A stretch of 64,000 nucleotides of DNA. Origin: Acanthosoma haemorrhoidale (Eukaryota; Arthropoda; Insecta; Hemiptera; Acanthosomatidae). A program made the translations under genes and the position numbers. The stretch is from assembly GCA_930367205.1 (NCBI GenBank), contig OV884012.1:149311405-149375404 (forward strand). The letters are read 5' to 3'. Under the pieces are notes generated by a model that ran no database searches, was not told the DNA's origin, and saw nothing but the letters and a program-made list of their open reading frames with translations. Position 1 is the stretch's first letter. The number at the start of each line of letters is the position of its first letter. Of the stretch, positions 49,864-63,377 are shown piece by piece.

Positions 49864-52800
49864 TAGTTACTGTTTTTTTTTTATTTTTAAAGGAGAAAAA
49901 AAGTAAAATTGATTTGATAAAAATATAATTATTGCATAGATACTTATCCGGATTTAGCACCCTTAAATACTCCAATTTAGGGCAGTAAGGGTTTTGTTTA
50001 GGTTACCACAACTAATAATATATGATATACTGATTTGTGATTAATTACAAGGTCTAAAGTATGTACACCTTAAGCAATAAATTTTAAATAATAGTTTCAA
50101 GTGACCTCAATAGTCACCAACACTATTTCTGCCACCACTCTTAAAAAAATATCGTCTCCTTTCTGGTTTATGTTTTCTCTATGCTTATGTAATTTACAAT
50201 TGTTATAAATCATGTGGGCTTAAAAAATGTTATTGATTTATTTTCAGGAAAATAGAAGTGACTAATAGGGCATCAGGTTAGTAGCAGAATTTTCTACAGT
50301 TCAGACTTGGATAGTATCATTAACAGTACAAGCCCCCTCGGGTGTGCATATTTTTGTTTATCAAATTGTGCATAAGCAAGCTAAAATTAACATGTTGAAG
50401 TTCTTGTTGTCAACCTTAAAAGTGTTTTTGCCATGGAACCTACTTTTCATATTTTAGTACAATACACAAATACTAGCGAACAAATTGCTTAGATTATCAA
50501 TCAGAGTTACTCCATGTATCCAATAGGCCTTATATATTTTAGATATACATTTTTTTTTTTTTAATTACAACAATAGCAGGTTTTAATCTCGCTTGAATTT
50601 AAAAGGGTCTTACTAATTGATTAGATACTACAGGAATATTGGATTGTATCATTTAAATATAGATTTATTTGATTTTATGTAATGTATACAATTGATATGG
50701 ACAATAATTTCTAATTGGCATTATATTTTTTATTGCTATTATCAATAATTATGATTATCAAACGAAATTCCTAACTCTTATAATTAGGTGATTATACACA
50801 TACTCTGATACATTTGTCATTTAGTATTAAAATTTATTTAAGCCCCAATAGTGACAATCAATAGTTTCTTAAATTTTTAATTTATCTACTTTAAAAAAAC
50901 TATTACTCTCAAATTTAACTAGTTTCAATGATGCAATGAGGTGGCTGTTTATATATATATTCATTTATTAAAATAGTACTTAGTATGTTCATTTATCTGA
51001 TTTTATGATTTTACTCATCGTTAACAAAAAAAAGATGATTGTATTAAAATAATTATAAATTTTATATTTTTTTCTTAATTCATTTATCTGTTGTTGTTTT
51101 GTTTTTTTTAGTTATAATGAGCTTTCCTTAAGCTAATTTCTTAAAGTTATTTTTAATAATTAGTGCATTGAATAAATTTTGATTCCTAACTTATAGTTGT
51201 TCAAGATATTTTAGTTTATATTCATTATAAAAATCGAAAAAATATTAAAAATAAAAAAATGAAATCAGGGATATAAAATAGCTAGGTTTGCCTGCAAACT
51301 CTTCTTTAGCTAAAATATATTTATTATCAGTTGACTTTTTTCACTGTCAGCTGCTGGTTGTTCATCAAATTGAAATTTTAATGTTTTCCCTCCCCTGAAA
51401 TACTTTCTAACAACTATTATCTTACACTAAATTACTCGATCATTAAATATTGCAATATATTAAAGGATAGAAGTTATTTACTTAATAATATATTACAAAT
51501 TTTTAAGCGATTACCGGCACAGCTCGAGTACACAAGATATATTATTAATGAAACTAAACTAATTTATATGCTGCATCATAATATTAAGTTATTTCCTGAT
51601 GTAATTCTGCTGGATGGTTAGGGGGGGGGTTGAAAAGGTTTATGTTTTGTTAATATTTCTATTCTATGTATCTTTTACATTTTCTCTCTGTCTTTGTTTA
51701 ACCCAAATTTCGAAAGGAGTTTTAAATTTTTCTTAGTTTTTCCCACCCAATTTTGAAATAAGTTTTAAAAAACTTTTTAAAATCTATTAGTTTTATTTCT
51801 CAAAAATGAAAGTTAACAATTATTTTGCATAATTTTTGTAATGCATGACACCAATACCATTCATTTAGCAGCTTTCATAAATGATTTGAACATTCCGTTA
51901 TGGGTATGTTGGGTAGGGAAAGATTTATAACATTATACTACTGATTTTGTAAGGTGTAATAAATAAAGTAAACATGGGACCAACCTTGTATGATGGGTTT
52001 TTTTTGGGGGGGGGGTTGTTAAAAATGTGATGTAAATATTTGTTCACACTAGATCTTGCACTTTATTTTTATTTAAGTTTTCCATGGTATTATAGCACCT
52101 ATAGGATCTTTTTGATTCATCCTGAAAATGAGTTTTGTAATAATATTTTACACACTTAACAATTCACACAAACTGTTGTAAAACTGATATAGATGTTTTC
52201 AATTTGTCATTGCCGTTATAGTGCAATTTTTTCCCCCTGGTTTTAGACTTAATATTACAGTCTTATTTTTTATCTATGTATCTTCCTTCATAGATTTTAT
52301 AGAGATAAAAGCTATTGTGTTTATTAAAAGATCATCTATGAATTATACTTTATTATATGAATTATAATTTATTATAAGTAATATGTATAAAACAGTCACC
52401 TCTCTTATTTAATAATTAAAAAGGCCATCGTAATCTTTGTACATTAGATTCCCAATCCTTTATTCCAGTATTTATTTAATTTCTAGTCATCTCCTGACAA
52501 AGAAACTTTTTTAACAACTTTTGTAAAATTTGTCTTTGATATAAAGTAATTAATATATTTTGCTTCTATTAATTTATTGCTAATTAGTACATAGTTATTT
52601 ATTATTATATCTCTTCAATATGCCTTTTTAACTTTGTACTACTAGTCTTTTTATCTTTTTATTTGTTTTAAATGTAGGTTGGTTATTTTTGTTGGTCAAC
52701 AATGATTTCTATACAGGGATGGGAAATAATTACACTATCTGTTAACTTATTTGTTGCTATTAATAATCATTGGTTGATTATGATTTCAATATTACCTGAA

Positions 52801-55800
52801 AATTACAATTAATTGTAAAAACAAATTTTTGACGGGCTTCCTATAATTAGAAGAAAACTTAATTGTGGATGAAAATTTAAATTATTTCTTCAAATCACGA
52901 CTGCTTGATTGTTTTGTATAATTTTTTTTGCCAGAAAACTATACGTAGTTTTTGCTTTACTTTTTTCATGGTATCATACAGGGATTTAAGTAGTTTTGAA
53001 TAAACGTTTAGATACAAGTATTTATTTATAAAAGTTTTAATTCTATAAATTTATTAGAATTTAATTTAAAAAAAAAATAAGTGATTACAGGATGTAATCA
53101 GGATATGATATTAAATAGTAATAAAATAAAATTTATTTATATGTCTTAATGATTTTTTAAATACATTTGCTCGAGTGAAAAACGTATTTTAAAAGGCATT
53201 GTGAAGTGTTTCATTTTTAGTGGATTTTCATATTGGCTTTGGTTGATGAAAGAAAGATGTCATATTTATTAGATGGCGACGTTTCACTGTGACTCGAGTG
53301 TTTCATACTTAATTTGCCGGGGACCACGGGATGACTTCTTTCATTGTTGTTAAATATGTGGTAAACAGCCAATATCTTACTGCCATCTCATTCTAGGGTC
53401 TAAGCATCGCCCATTAATAAATTTGATGAAAATTCGATCGCTTCGTTCCTTCAATCAAAGCTGATATCCCAGCAAATAATTCATTAAATTTGTGGTTAAC
53501 TATGATCTCCATTTTATTTTTTTACTGAAGCTTTGACCTGCCAAATTTTGAAATAACAGATATAGAAATTTCTATTTTAATTAAAGTTAGAAAAATAAAA
53601 GTTAACAATCATATTGCACCTGTAGTATTATACCCTCATAATAAAGTATGATTAATCAATGGTAATATTGAATTGAATAAAAATAACCAACATAATGGAA
53701 AATGAGTTTCACCATCCCTGCCATTTTGATTATCTGATCTTCAGACCAACTTACTTGAATTATATTTGTATAGGGTATTTTGTATAAACAAAATCAATAG
53801 TTGATAGAAGTTTGTACAACGTAATAAACACATGAGAGAGTTTGCATTCAAAAATATTTATTAAAAAATGTACACATTTAAAGGAAAAATAATTCAAATT
53901 CTCAGGTATTAGATATTATGAGATCATTATACACTATGGTGTGAAGAATATTTACGCTTATTGGTACATGACATTGTTACTGTTACATGTAATGCCATGA
54001 CAGTTATATATTTATTTAAAAAATCAATTGTATTCAATCTACAATTTAAAGTTAGTAATTTATTAATATAGTTCTAATATAATTATTTTTTATTTCGTTT
54101 CATTTTATTTTTCATTGATAAATACTTTTGTCATGGGTGGAGCATGAGTATAGCACCCCTGCATTTTACATAATTGCAACACCTTACCTGTCCATTATTG
54201 AAGTTTATCTATCCCTTTAGTGAATTAATTAAATATTTATATTTATTGGGAAAACATAACATTGTTAGGATAGGTTAATTAATTAATAATGATTTAGCGT
54301 AATACTCCACCAGTGAAAAATATTATCATTAGAAAGTAAGAAATTTACCAAAGGTACTTATTATATATAAGCTCATGCTATGCCCATAGCTTTATTTAAT
54401 TGTTATTATATTGTAAAATCTAAGTATATTGTGTGTTATAAGCTTTATTTAAACATTACATTATCAAAACATGACAAGCAGAAGGTTGGTGCTTTTGTTA
54501 AAAAAAGATGAATCTCGACACATGCCAAAGTTATTTATTTTATTCTAGTAAAGTATTCATTTATTTATATTTTTTTAAAGTCAGCCCAATTTGACAATTT
54601 TAACTATTCTATGAGTAAAGTTACTATATCATTGGTACTACACCAAAGTCACTTGGTGGAAATGTTGATTTTGACTACTAAATGACATAAGCAGGAATTT
54701 TAATTCCAATTAATAATAATTTAAAACCCAAAATACGGTACTCGAGTCTTTCAGACTCACTTTAATCTACGAACGCTCAAACTAGTTAAATTACTATTGA
54801 TTTTACACCTGGGTGACTTTAGCATGGTACCAATGATAATACAAGTAATTGAATAAAATACAAGAAATTATAGACTGATTAATTCCGAGTTTAATTTATT
54901 TATTGTGATTAAATATCGCTTGTCTGTTTTGGTAATTATTTGTTGTTTGTTATTATCATAAGTAAGTTGTAAATGTTATCAGAATTATTTTGTTTAAAAA
55001 ATTTGTGTGTGCCTCAAAATTGTTAATTCATTTTATTTGTTATCATTGTTAATTGATGCATTTATTGTTATTCAGCATCGAATAGTATTTTTAAAACTTT
55101 AATTTTTCTTAACTCTTAGCTGCCTCCGATATAGTTTAGCTACAAGCAGTCATTTTATAACCGATATTAGACATTGTTTTGTTGCAATTTATAATACTGA
55201 GAAGAAAAAAGCTGATTAGCTATAGTTACTTTGATTGTCAATTTCTTAGAAATAGGCCCAGCAAGTGCTTTAGCTGTCTGACAAAAATAAAAATGAGCAG
55301 TTGTGCAAGAAAGTAATTTTAATATTAAATAATTTAATTATATGCCAAGCATTCATTAAAGTTTCAAATACAAATAATCTTGGAATTCCCCATCTCTTTT
55401 GCTGATTTAGGCTATTGAGTACATATTAGTTAATCAGTGTACAGCTTTACAAAAACTTAGAAAATAAGTTCATAAAAGTATGTAAAGTTTGAGGTTGATC
55501 TTAAAATTTCAAGCGGCTAGGATCTGAGCTCGACAATTACTGCTCTCATGGCCTTCTTCTGTGTGCCTTTATCAGGAAGGATCTTAATTTAACAATAATA
55601 GATTTGTTTCAAAATAGATAACTTGTGTGAGAGATTGGTGGGAATAGTAATATGTCAGGATTCTAACCAGTAATATTAAATTGAGTTATTTTATTTGTCA
55701 AGGACAGAAATAATTGAAAATAATTCAGTAAACAAAGCTGGGGCCTCTGCTGCAATTATACATACCTACCTATCTTGTGTTCATTGTTTAGAAATTGAAA

Positions 55801-56017
55801 TGTTTAGTTATGCTTACAGAATTTTTTGTTTTAAATCAAATAGAAACATTTATCTATCTAGGCCTGATTCAGGCCTGGACATCTTACTTTGTTGAAATTA
55901 CAATAAATTGTATATTAACAATGTTATATTAGAAAAAAAATAAACATTATTTTGTAAAATATAGTTGTTGAAATATGGCATTATTATTTATTTATTTTTC
56001 TTGATTCTATTTTCTAG
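49864..56017. other. 6-kb AT-rich stretch without recognisable genes
   Basis: No open frame beyond chance. Homopolymer runs of G occur at 51,620-51,628 and 52,007-52,016. Positions 53,210-53,500 are a little GC-richer, unclassified, and without a supported frame. Part of the region might be an extended metro 3' UTR, but nothing in the sequence proves it. Confidence 0.45.
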
Positions 56018-56154
56018 GTACTTGGCAGACCACATGAATTTTCATTTAAGACTGCTGTTATAGGGGAGCGTGTTATAATGGGTCCGTCTTTTGACTGCAT
56101 GTGGTATAGCAAGCAGTGGGTTGGTCAGAACTGGTTTTTTTTCCTATCCCCTTA
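56018..56154 (+). other. Open island after a splice-acceptor-like site (possible orphan exon)
   Basis: A TTTTCTAG acceptor-like site is followed by 45 open codons (VLGRPHEFSFKTAVIGERVI, then MGPSFDCMWYSKQWVGQNWF) to a TAA. The composition is less AT-rich than its surroundings. I do not recognise the peptide and see no partner exon, so it may be a transposon scrap or chance. Confidence 0.2.
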
Positions 56155-56229
56155 AAAATGATTCATTATACATTCTCATTCAAATCCATTCACAGATTAG
56201 TTTTATATGTCCTGTAGCGTCGCTACATT

Positions 56230-56640
56230 ATATACATGTTCGGTTGTTTTTTATAAAAGTTATATAATTAATACCAGTACAATAATACAGAATATACTTG
56301 ACTTCATTAATAAGACTATAGGGGCTCACCTTTTTGATCAGAAACTTAAAACTAACTTACATACTAATTCTTAACCTAATTTTTACCCGACAGTCTGTTG
56401 CCATCGATTCGGGAGAGGATGTGGGGTTATAGTGTTAAACACTGGGTTGGCTAGGTGCTGCAACGCGTCCAAAAACTTGATGTCTCTCCGACGGATGAAC
56501 TCATCCACCGGCAGCACATCAAGCAATGGGTGCAGGTCTGCGTTCTTGAACCTCTCGAGAGAGGACCACTTTTCGCATGATCCCATTCTGTAATCATTGG
56601 AGACGTGTGGCTGTATGTCAGTCAAGCGGGTTTAATCAGA
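56230..56640 (-). pseudogene. Non-LTR retrotransposon 3'-end fragment, copy 1
   Basis: On the minus strand, 56,625-56,383 encodes QPHVSNDYRM, then NADLHPLLDVLPVDEFIRRR and KFLDALQHLANPVF. This resembles the ...PWYVSN..LH.DL..P.V.E.I....KF...L..H.NP tail of jockey-type RT proteins. The non-coding 3' portion (56,230-56,380) is shared with the copy at 57,480-57,760. The class assignment is by pattern only. Confidence 0.5.
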
Positions 56641-57479
56641 ACTGAGTGCTTACGGTGCACGCATATGTTGACTGAAAGTTTCTGTGTCCAGGATGATCCT
56701 ACTAAGAATCTAGACTACGGTTCATTTGACCTGAAATGATTCACGTCTCTTGTTCACGTCAATATAATTCATTGAAGAACACTCATTCTAATAATATAAT
56801 ACAGTTAAAATATCATGTTACATTAACACAGCACACTTGGTATATTCCAAATTGAGCAAAATCAAATATGTTCTGATTACTGAAAGTTAGATTTATTATT
56901 AAAATCCAAGTAAAGTGTGATTTGTCTCACTAATATGTATTTTCTTTATGGTTACTAACTTGATTTTAAAGACTTTGCAATGATAGTTCCCTAAAATCCC
57001 AACTCATACATATTTATTAATCAGGACATCAAGATATTTAATGTAATTTCACAGAAAAATATTTAATTTTTAATTACCAAGTAATTCTAATAACCACTCA
57101 ATTATTAATGGGGTTGCTTATATATTATATTTTGAATATCAAGTATAACCTCCATGTAAAATATTTTTTACTTCGATTTGTTTCTTGACTTAAAATTATT
57201 GAAAAATATTTATTATTTCATGGTATCAGAGGTCATCCAATGAATCCTTTGTATAAAATTGTGTATCAAGGATTTCTTGTTTTAAAAACAACAAAATTTT
57301 AATTATAACAAATGATAGTATGGATTACTTTATCTAATTATTAAAAAAATTAAGATGAAAAATCCTTTTTTTTTTTCTTCCTAGCCCCTTTAAATTCACA
57401 GTTAATTATATAAAATTATAGATCCTCAGGCGAATCTATTTAAAATTCATTCCTGTAGCATTGTTTTACTTTATACAAC
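56641..57479. other. AT-rich spacer between two LINE 3' fragments
   Basis: There is no supported coding or repeat feature here. Confidence 0.4.
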
Positions 57480-57760
57480 TTTTTTTATTTTATAAAAATT
57501 ATATAATGGAATAAACAAGTATAATGATACACATTATACGTGACTGGATTGAACTGACTCTAATAAAGGTGATGGATGGGGCCCACTTTTTTGATCAAAC
57601 TTAAAACCAACTTACATACTAATTCTTAACCTAATTTTTCCCTGACAGTCCGTTGCCATCGATGCGGGAGAGGAGGTGGGGTCATAGTGTTAAACACTGG
57701 GTTGGCTAGGTGCTGCAACGAGTCCAAAAACTTGATGTGTCTCCGGCGGATGAGAAAAAA
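57480..57760 (-). pseudogene. Non-LTR retrotransposon 3'-end fragment, copy 2
   Basis: About 88 percent identical by eye to copy 1 over 57,590-57,755. It shares CTTACATACTAATTCTTAAC and the minus-strand peptide IRRR.IKFLD.LQHLANPVFN, followed by PLP.RWQ.TV. It is more 5'-truncated than copy 1, as expected for LINE insertions. Confidence 0.55.
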
Positions 57761-58518
57761 TCCCATTATTAGTGTTACAATTATAAATAAATTGTACCAT
57801 TTAAAATATGAGAGAACGAGCACCTGGTCTAAGCAGGAATATTCCACATGCACTAAATTTTAAACTGCATCCTCTCTCATTTTAGAAAGAAGGTAAATCA
57901 TATACAATATTTTTTTGGAATGCACAAAAGCCTAGATCACATCAACTTTGTTTTATCTAATAAATAATAGAGTGAGCTATTTGCAAAAACAAAGTTAACT
58001 TGCTTTGGTGCAAGTCTGGAAATTTTTTTTTTGACTGTTTAAATACTTTTCCAAAAGAGTCGCCTTGTTTTTTTTTCGCTACTTTGTGACCCTCCTACTT
58101 CTGAGGAGAAATTCATACGAACATAATTCATTAAAATGAAGTATAAACACAATTAGGTAATTACTACAATCAAACATTTCAGAAAACAGATATTTTTTTT
58201 TCAAAATATTTTTATTTAATTACAGATGATATATACAATACATAAGTACATTCATTATTAAATATGTATACATATTTTATACAAAATAAAAAAAAGATCA
58301 TTCTCTGCAACCATGTAAATTTTATAATTTACCTTAAATTTTTTGTAATTTAAAGAAGTAACTTAATTTAATTGACAAATCTGAAAGTGATATTCTACAG
58401 ATGTAGAAAAAAAAAAAAAATTTAATGGTAGCTCTAAGCAAATAATTAAGGCACTAGCATAATTACAATAGTAAAATAAAATATATATACATTATTTACA
58501 CAAGGTCGTTTTCAAAAT
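57761..58518. other. Intergenic sequence and WDR36 3' UTR
   Basis: The minus-strand AATAAA at 58,216-58,211 is a good poly(A) candidate and would give the Utp21/WDR36 mRNA a 3' UTR of about 300 bases. The rest is AT-rich. Confidence 0.5.
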
Positions 58519-61500
58519 TTACATTTTCAAAACATTAATAACACTAAGGCAGAACATTAAATCGTTTTCTAGTTTACTCCAACCTTTTACTTGTGCGTCT
58601 TCAATTTTTTTCAACTGTTCACATAAAGTTGGTTCCTCGGTCAAAATATTTCTATGAGTCCTTAAAAACAATGCAAAATAAGCTTGTGCTAATTCATAAT
58701 CTTTATTTGTCGAGAACATATATTCAATCATAGCCATAAATTGTGTCAGAAGGCTTACAGAACCTTCAGTTTCTAGTCCTAAAGAATTAATTTCAAAATC
58801 AAGACCTGATGGACTCATTGTTTTCATCTTTTCAATCACAGGGGTGAATTTATTAGATTCTTTTGTATCCATCAACATTTGGCCAAAAATTGTGTAGTTA
58901 CTTACTTTATCTAAACGGATAGTTTTAAGGCCATCATCATCTGCTTTAATCGAACTGTAGTCGAAGACAATATCCTTACCAGGGAGTGTAGGCAGAAAGA
59001 AAGGTGCTTTGGGTGGGGCTTTTGGAGGTTCCTTAGGTTTGTTTCTTGTTTTAATTGTGTCCAAATCTAATAGGTTTTTCCAACGGGATGTAGCTAGATC
59101 GGAAAGTGTAATTAAATCTTCAATTTGTTTATGCCTTGAACCAACAATTTGATCATCTTCGTTTTCTTCATCAGATTCTTCAAGCTGCACAGTAGTTTCC
59201 ACACCAGTCGAAGGCAAATTAAGCAGTGGTGTCGTCTCGCTTTCTTTAATAGGCTTGAGAGGCACATGAGAAAACAATGTTCGATTGGTCCACAGATAAA
59301 TCCCAAGATTATTGACATGTGTAGTGGCCAAATAATGGCCGGTTGGCGACATGGCGATAGAAGTGCACGGATAATCAACCTGAAAAATAATCATTTTAGT
59401 AATATGAATATTTGTTGTGAGAAAAAAATGAATTAATATTGAGCACAGTAGGTTATATTTCTATAATAATATGCAGAATAATTATGAGGGAAAGTGGTCC
59501 TGATATGAGAAAAATCCCAACATGGTAAAGTAAACTTTACTTAATTAACACCAAAAAAAAAAAATAATGACCCCAGGAACCCTTGATCTCGGGCCAGGCT
59601 CTTTAACTTTCCAACTGAGTTACCCCTATTGATCCAGTGCCATAGTCAATATCTAATCTGTTTAGGCGTCTGGAATAATAAAAATTGATATGAAACCAAC
59701 AGGTCTACCCATCCTGCAGGTCATCTGTCACAGTTTTCCTGTCCCATTTTGTTTTTTAAGATAAACTGACAGAACCCTATAAAATATCATTTATATTTGC
59801 TCTAAATGTGCTTTTTATTTTATAGTCTTAGTCACACTTATTACTGAAAATTGAATACTTACTTTATAGATGTCTATAAGTGAGCCTGTTGGGATATCCC
59901 AAGTGCGAATAGTCGTATCCATAGAAGCCGATATAATCCATCTGGCATCTGGACTAAAAGTAGCATCTGTGATTTGTGCAGAATGACCAGACAGCCTTCT
60001 AACAACTCTACGAGCTTCTATATCAACTAGAAAAATTACAAAATTTTCCAGAATAATTCCGATAAGAGAGCTCTCTTCATGTATCCGAAAGAAGGAAACA
60101 CCTTCATCGAGGTTGAGAACTTGAAATGGTTTTGAACCTAGAACGAAAAAACAATCATAGAGAAGTACTACATTTAAAACTTCCTCAAAGCCAATAAACA
60201 ACAAAATGATGATAGGTGATTATTTAACTTAGTGTATGATTTTTATTGATTTGAAATTTCAGACATTTATATCTATAAATTAAAACAGCATTTATTAATC
60301 AAAAATAAAATGCTAGGAAATGCTCAAGTATAGTCCAACAGGCATGCTCTACAACAGTAATTATAAAAATGATTCAATTATTATTAAAATAAATGTAAAA
60401 AGAGTCAATCCCATTTCCTTAACATTAATGTTCATTACTTGAATAATGAAAAAAAAAGAAAAGTGAGACTACTGATCGATTGATCAACTAATAAAAGAAC
60501 ATACTACAAATATAAAAATGATACTTATATATTTATACGCATATGAGCACCTTTACCCTGGGGTGTTGCTCTGAAAACTGTTGATTTCTTCAAGACTACA
60601 TATATGGTGATTGAGATTGAGAGGGACTGTGATGATTAATTATCATTCTGGCAGTTTGTGCTCGAAATGATTTAATTATAAATGACAGGAATTCACGTCA
60701 ATGGTTAAGTTAAAGTTTCCTAACTAATAAGCAGTTCCTACACATTGCGTAAATACTAGAAAAACTACTTCTAGGTAATGATAGATTATGTATAATTTAA
60801 AATCCATATGATTTATCATTGACATTTGCAGCTAAGTTCAACATTTCTCTGTCAAGTGGAACCAAGGGAAATAAAAAACTATATATGACAGGAAAGATTG
60901 ATTAAAACAGATCACGGTAACTTTAATTAATATGGGGCTAAATTTCGGTTTAGATTGCGATTATGTTTCAGTCATACCAATGAATTATGTTTTCCAAAAT
61001 AATCCATACAGGATTAATTCAGGTGTGATGACAAATATTCACCCAATAATTATAAGAAGCAATGTACTTTTAATAACTAAGCAATCATACAATATCAAAC
61101 AAAAAAAACAATGCCTCTCAATTACCAATAATTCCTATCAATGGGAATGGAAGTCCACTTCATTCTTGCATTGCTTCTTATAATTATTGGGTGAATATTT
61201 GTCATCATACCTGAATTAATCCTGTATGGATTATTTTGGAAAACATAATTCATTGGTATGACTGAAATATAATTGCAATCTAAACCAAAATTTTTCTTAT
61301 AAGATTTTTATCTTAAGAGTACAGAACAAAATTTTTAAGATATATTATGATTCATGGCAAAGACTCAGTCCAATGAGGAAATAGGTTCCAACTATCCAGA
61401 TTTTGAAAGTAACATGGAACAAGAAAATATATTGGAGAACTGTTATTTCTAAAATCTGAATTTCTGAGTGAGGAGAAATATATAACAGCAATAATAAGCA

Positions 61501-63377
61501 TAATATAATATAATCGAAACAAGATAGCTAGAATCGAATGAGACGATATCCTCAGAAATTATTATATGGCGGGCAAGTAGGAAGGAGAAGACTTAGGACT
61601 TCATTTTAATTAAGATATGAAGAACATATCTCAAACACGGTGTTAGTTGAGCTTTGTTGGCAGACAAAGTCTTGACGCAGCAATCTCTCAGAGGCCCTTA
61701 AATATGCACATCATAGAACAATCTACGTAATAATGAATTCAGACAATTAAAATTCTAATATTTTATCTTTTATGAATGTAGTTAATAGCATAGACTATAA
61801 AGTAAAAAACACTTACAAATAATACTGCCTCTGGAGGGTCTAAATGTCCAGAACTTCAGATAACCACCGTTACACCCAGAAATAACAATTTGATTGAGGG
61901 CATCAACTGCAACACCACGGACTCCTCCACTATGCGCTGATTTAGTCCCATAGGTGCACCTGTAGATTCCAGACTGCATATTATATCTATCAACGTGACC
62001 CGAACTGTATCCCACAACCACAAAATTACCACAATTTGTGACATAGACACTTGTAGCTACGTCTGTGATGGTTGCTTTTGTTCGATGTAGCAAACGCTCT
62101 GGTAATAACTTATGTGATCCCATTCGCCTCTTATCGTACGACCATGAAGTAACTTCTGGAATACCAAGATGTACAGCAGCTATGTTGTCCCATTCTTTTT
62201 CCCTAGTTAATGAGCCCGAAAACTCAACTATTGGCGGCATTAACAGATATTCCGATGTCCATTTTTTCTTTTTCATCACTTCTCTATCATATGAGGCTCT
62301 TCCTAAACTATAATTAAAAGATTCAGTTATAGTGTTGAAGACTCTTAATGAAGAATCGCGACCAGCACTCAATACATGGTTGGAACTTCGACCATAAAAT
62401 CTTATGTGAGTAGGTGGAGCAGAATGACCTTCTCGTTTACGAAGTAACCTCCCTCCATAGTCTGATTGATCAAAAATCCAAATTTTTATAGAATTGTCTG
62501 AGGATGAAGTAATCATAAGAGGTTCATTGGGGAAATAAATAACAGAGCTGATTACACTGTCGTGTACATTAAGCATTTGGCTGGCCACATTTCTTTCTTC
62601 TAAATTCCAAAGTACAATATTACCTACAGTGCTTCCAGATGCCATAATAGGTGCACCGTCAGTTCTAAATGTTATACATGTAACAGGTCCCCAGTCCTGT
62701 AGGAAGTCAACAATAGTTTCATCATACTTTAGATTATGTAGAATGATTTTTCCATTATTCAAACCAATTGCCATAACATCTAATGCAGGTGATTGTTCCA
62801 AAACAGTAACAGATGAGCCCCAACCATTGTAAGTATGAATAAGAGCAGAAGTGTTAATATTCCATAACTGTAACATACCTTGTTCACTGCCCAGTAATAT
62901 TTTATTAATATAAGTACTTGGGTGAGCTATTGCCGTAACTTTGAAAGTTTCGGGGCTAAAGTTCAGAGTAAGAGTACATTCTTGTGTCTTCCTTTCCCAT
63001 ACTTTCAAAATATTACCTTCATCAACCGATATGAGGTGTTTAACAAACGGCAACAACAAATGCACTGTAGAAGAATGACCAGTAAATGTATATTTAATAT
63101 TTGAATTCCTCACCCAGGAATGAATTGTGCTCCCACAAGCAGTAAAGAACCCATTTTTGTCTGATGCTAAGCAGTTAATATCTTCTGACGTTGTGTCACT
63201 AACAGCTAACAGCTTCAAATGGTTAGATCCGTATGAATGAAATGATTTACCAACACAAGTATTAATGAGATATTCTTCTCTCTTCTTTGAAAAACGAATA
63301 GTACACGGCACATGATTACTAACATAGCCTAAAGCGCGATTTTTAAGAAATATTTTACTAGACACAGGCATTGTCAC
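58519..63377 (-). CDS. Wdr36: U3 snoRNA-associated WD-repeat protein Utp21/WDR36
   Basis: Component of the UTP-B subcomplex of the small-subunit processome. It acts in the nucleolus in 18S pre-rRNA processing and 40S assembly. Three minus-strand exons, 63,377-61,817, 60,137-59,863 and 59,379-58,519, join in phase through GTAAG donors (898 residues; family members are usually about 900-950). The N-terminus (IFLKNRALGYVSNHVPCTIR) and STYINKILLGSEQGMLQLWN are near-diagnostic for the family. WD40 blades end in KVW, QLWN, VLWN, KIWIFD, KFWTF, RTWD and YLWT between residues ~75 and ~640, making a tandem beta-propeller. RKVVRR/HSAQITDATFSPDARW marks the second-exon blades. An acidic linker (EESDEENEDD) and a KPKEPPKAPPKAPFFLPTLP stretch lead into the C-terminal Utp21 domain, ending INVLKM. 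The start may be 63,377 or the ATG two codons on. Intron 1 holds a 125-bp inverted repeat. Confidence 0.95.
59550..59640 (-). repeat. tRNA-like SINE head in WDR36 intron 2
   Basis: Minus strand: GGGGTAACTCAGTTGGAAAG (A-box-like, D-loop wording), CCTGGCCCGAGATCAAGG in anticodon-arm position, GGTTCCTGGGG as a weak B box, then a run of twelve T (59,563-59,552) as a possible Pol III stop. The T arm is damaged, so this is a SINE or tRNA pseudogene. Confidence 0.45.
60940..61293. repeat. Near-perfect 125-bp inverted repeat (104-bp loop) in WDR36 intron 1
   Basis: The left arm (60,940-61,064) and right arm (61,169-61,293) are reverse complements with four differences in 125 bases, all transitions. 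The match stops sharply at both the outer and inner boundaries. There is no target-site duplication and no known transposon end. Because it lies in an intron, it is transcribed as part of the WDR36 pre-mRNA and would fold into a long hairpin. Confidence 0.95.

Noticed and set aside
62065..62313. 82-codon plus-strand frame
   Set aside because: Antisense shadow of the WDR36 first exon.
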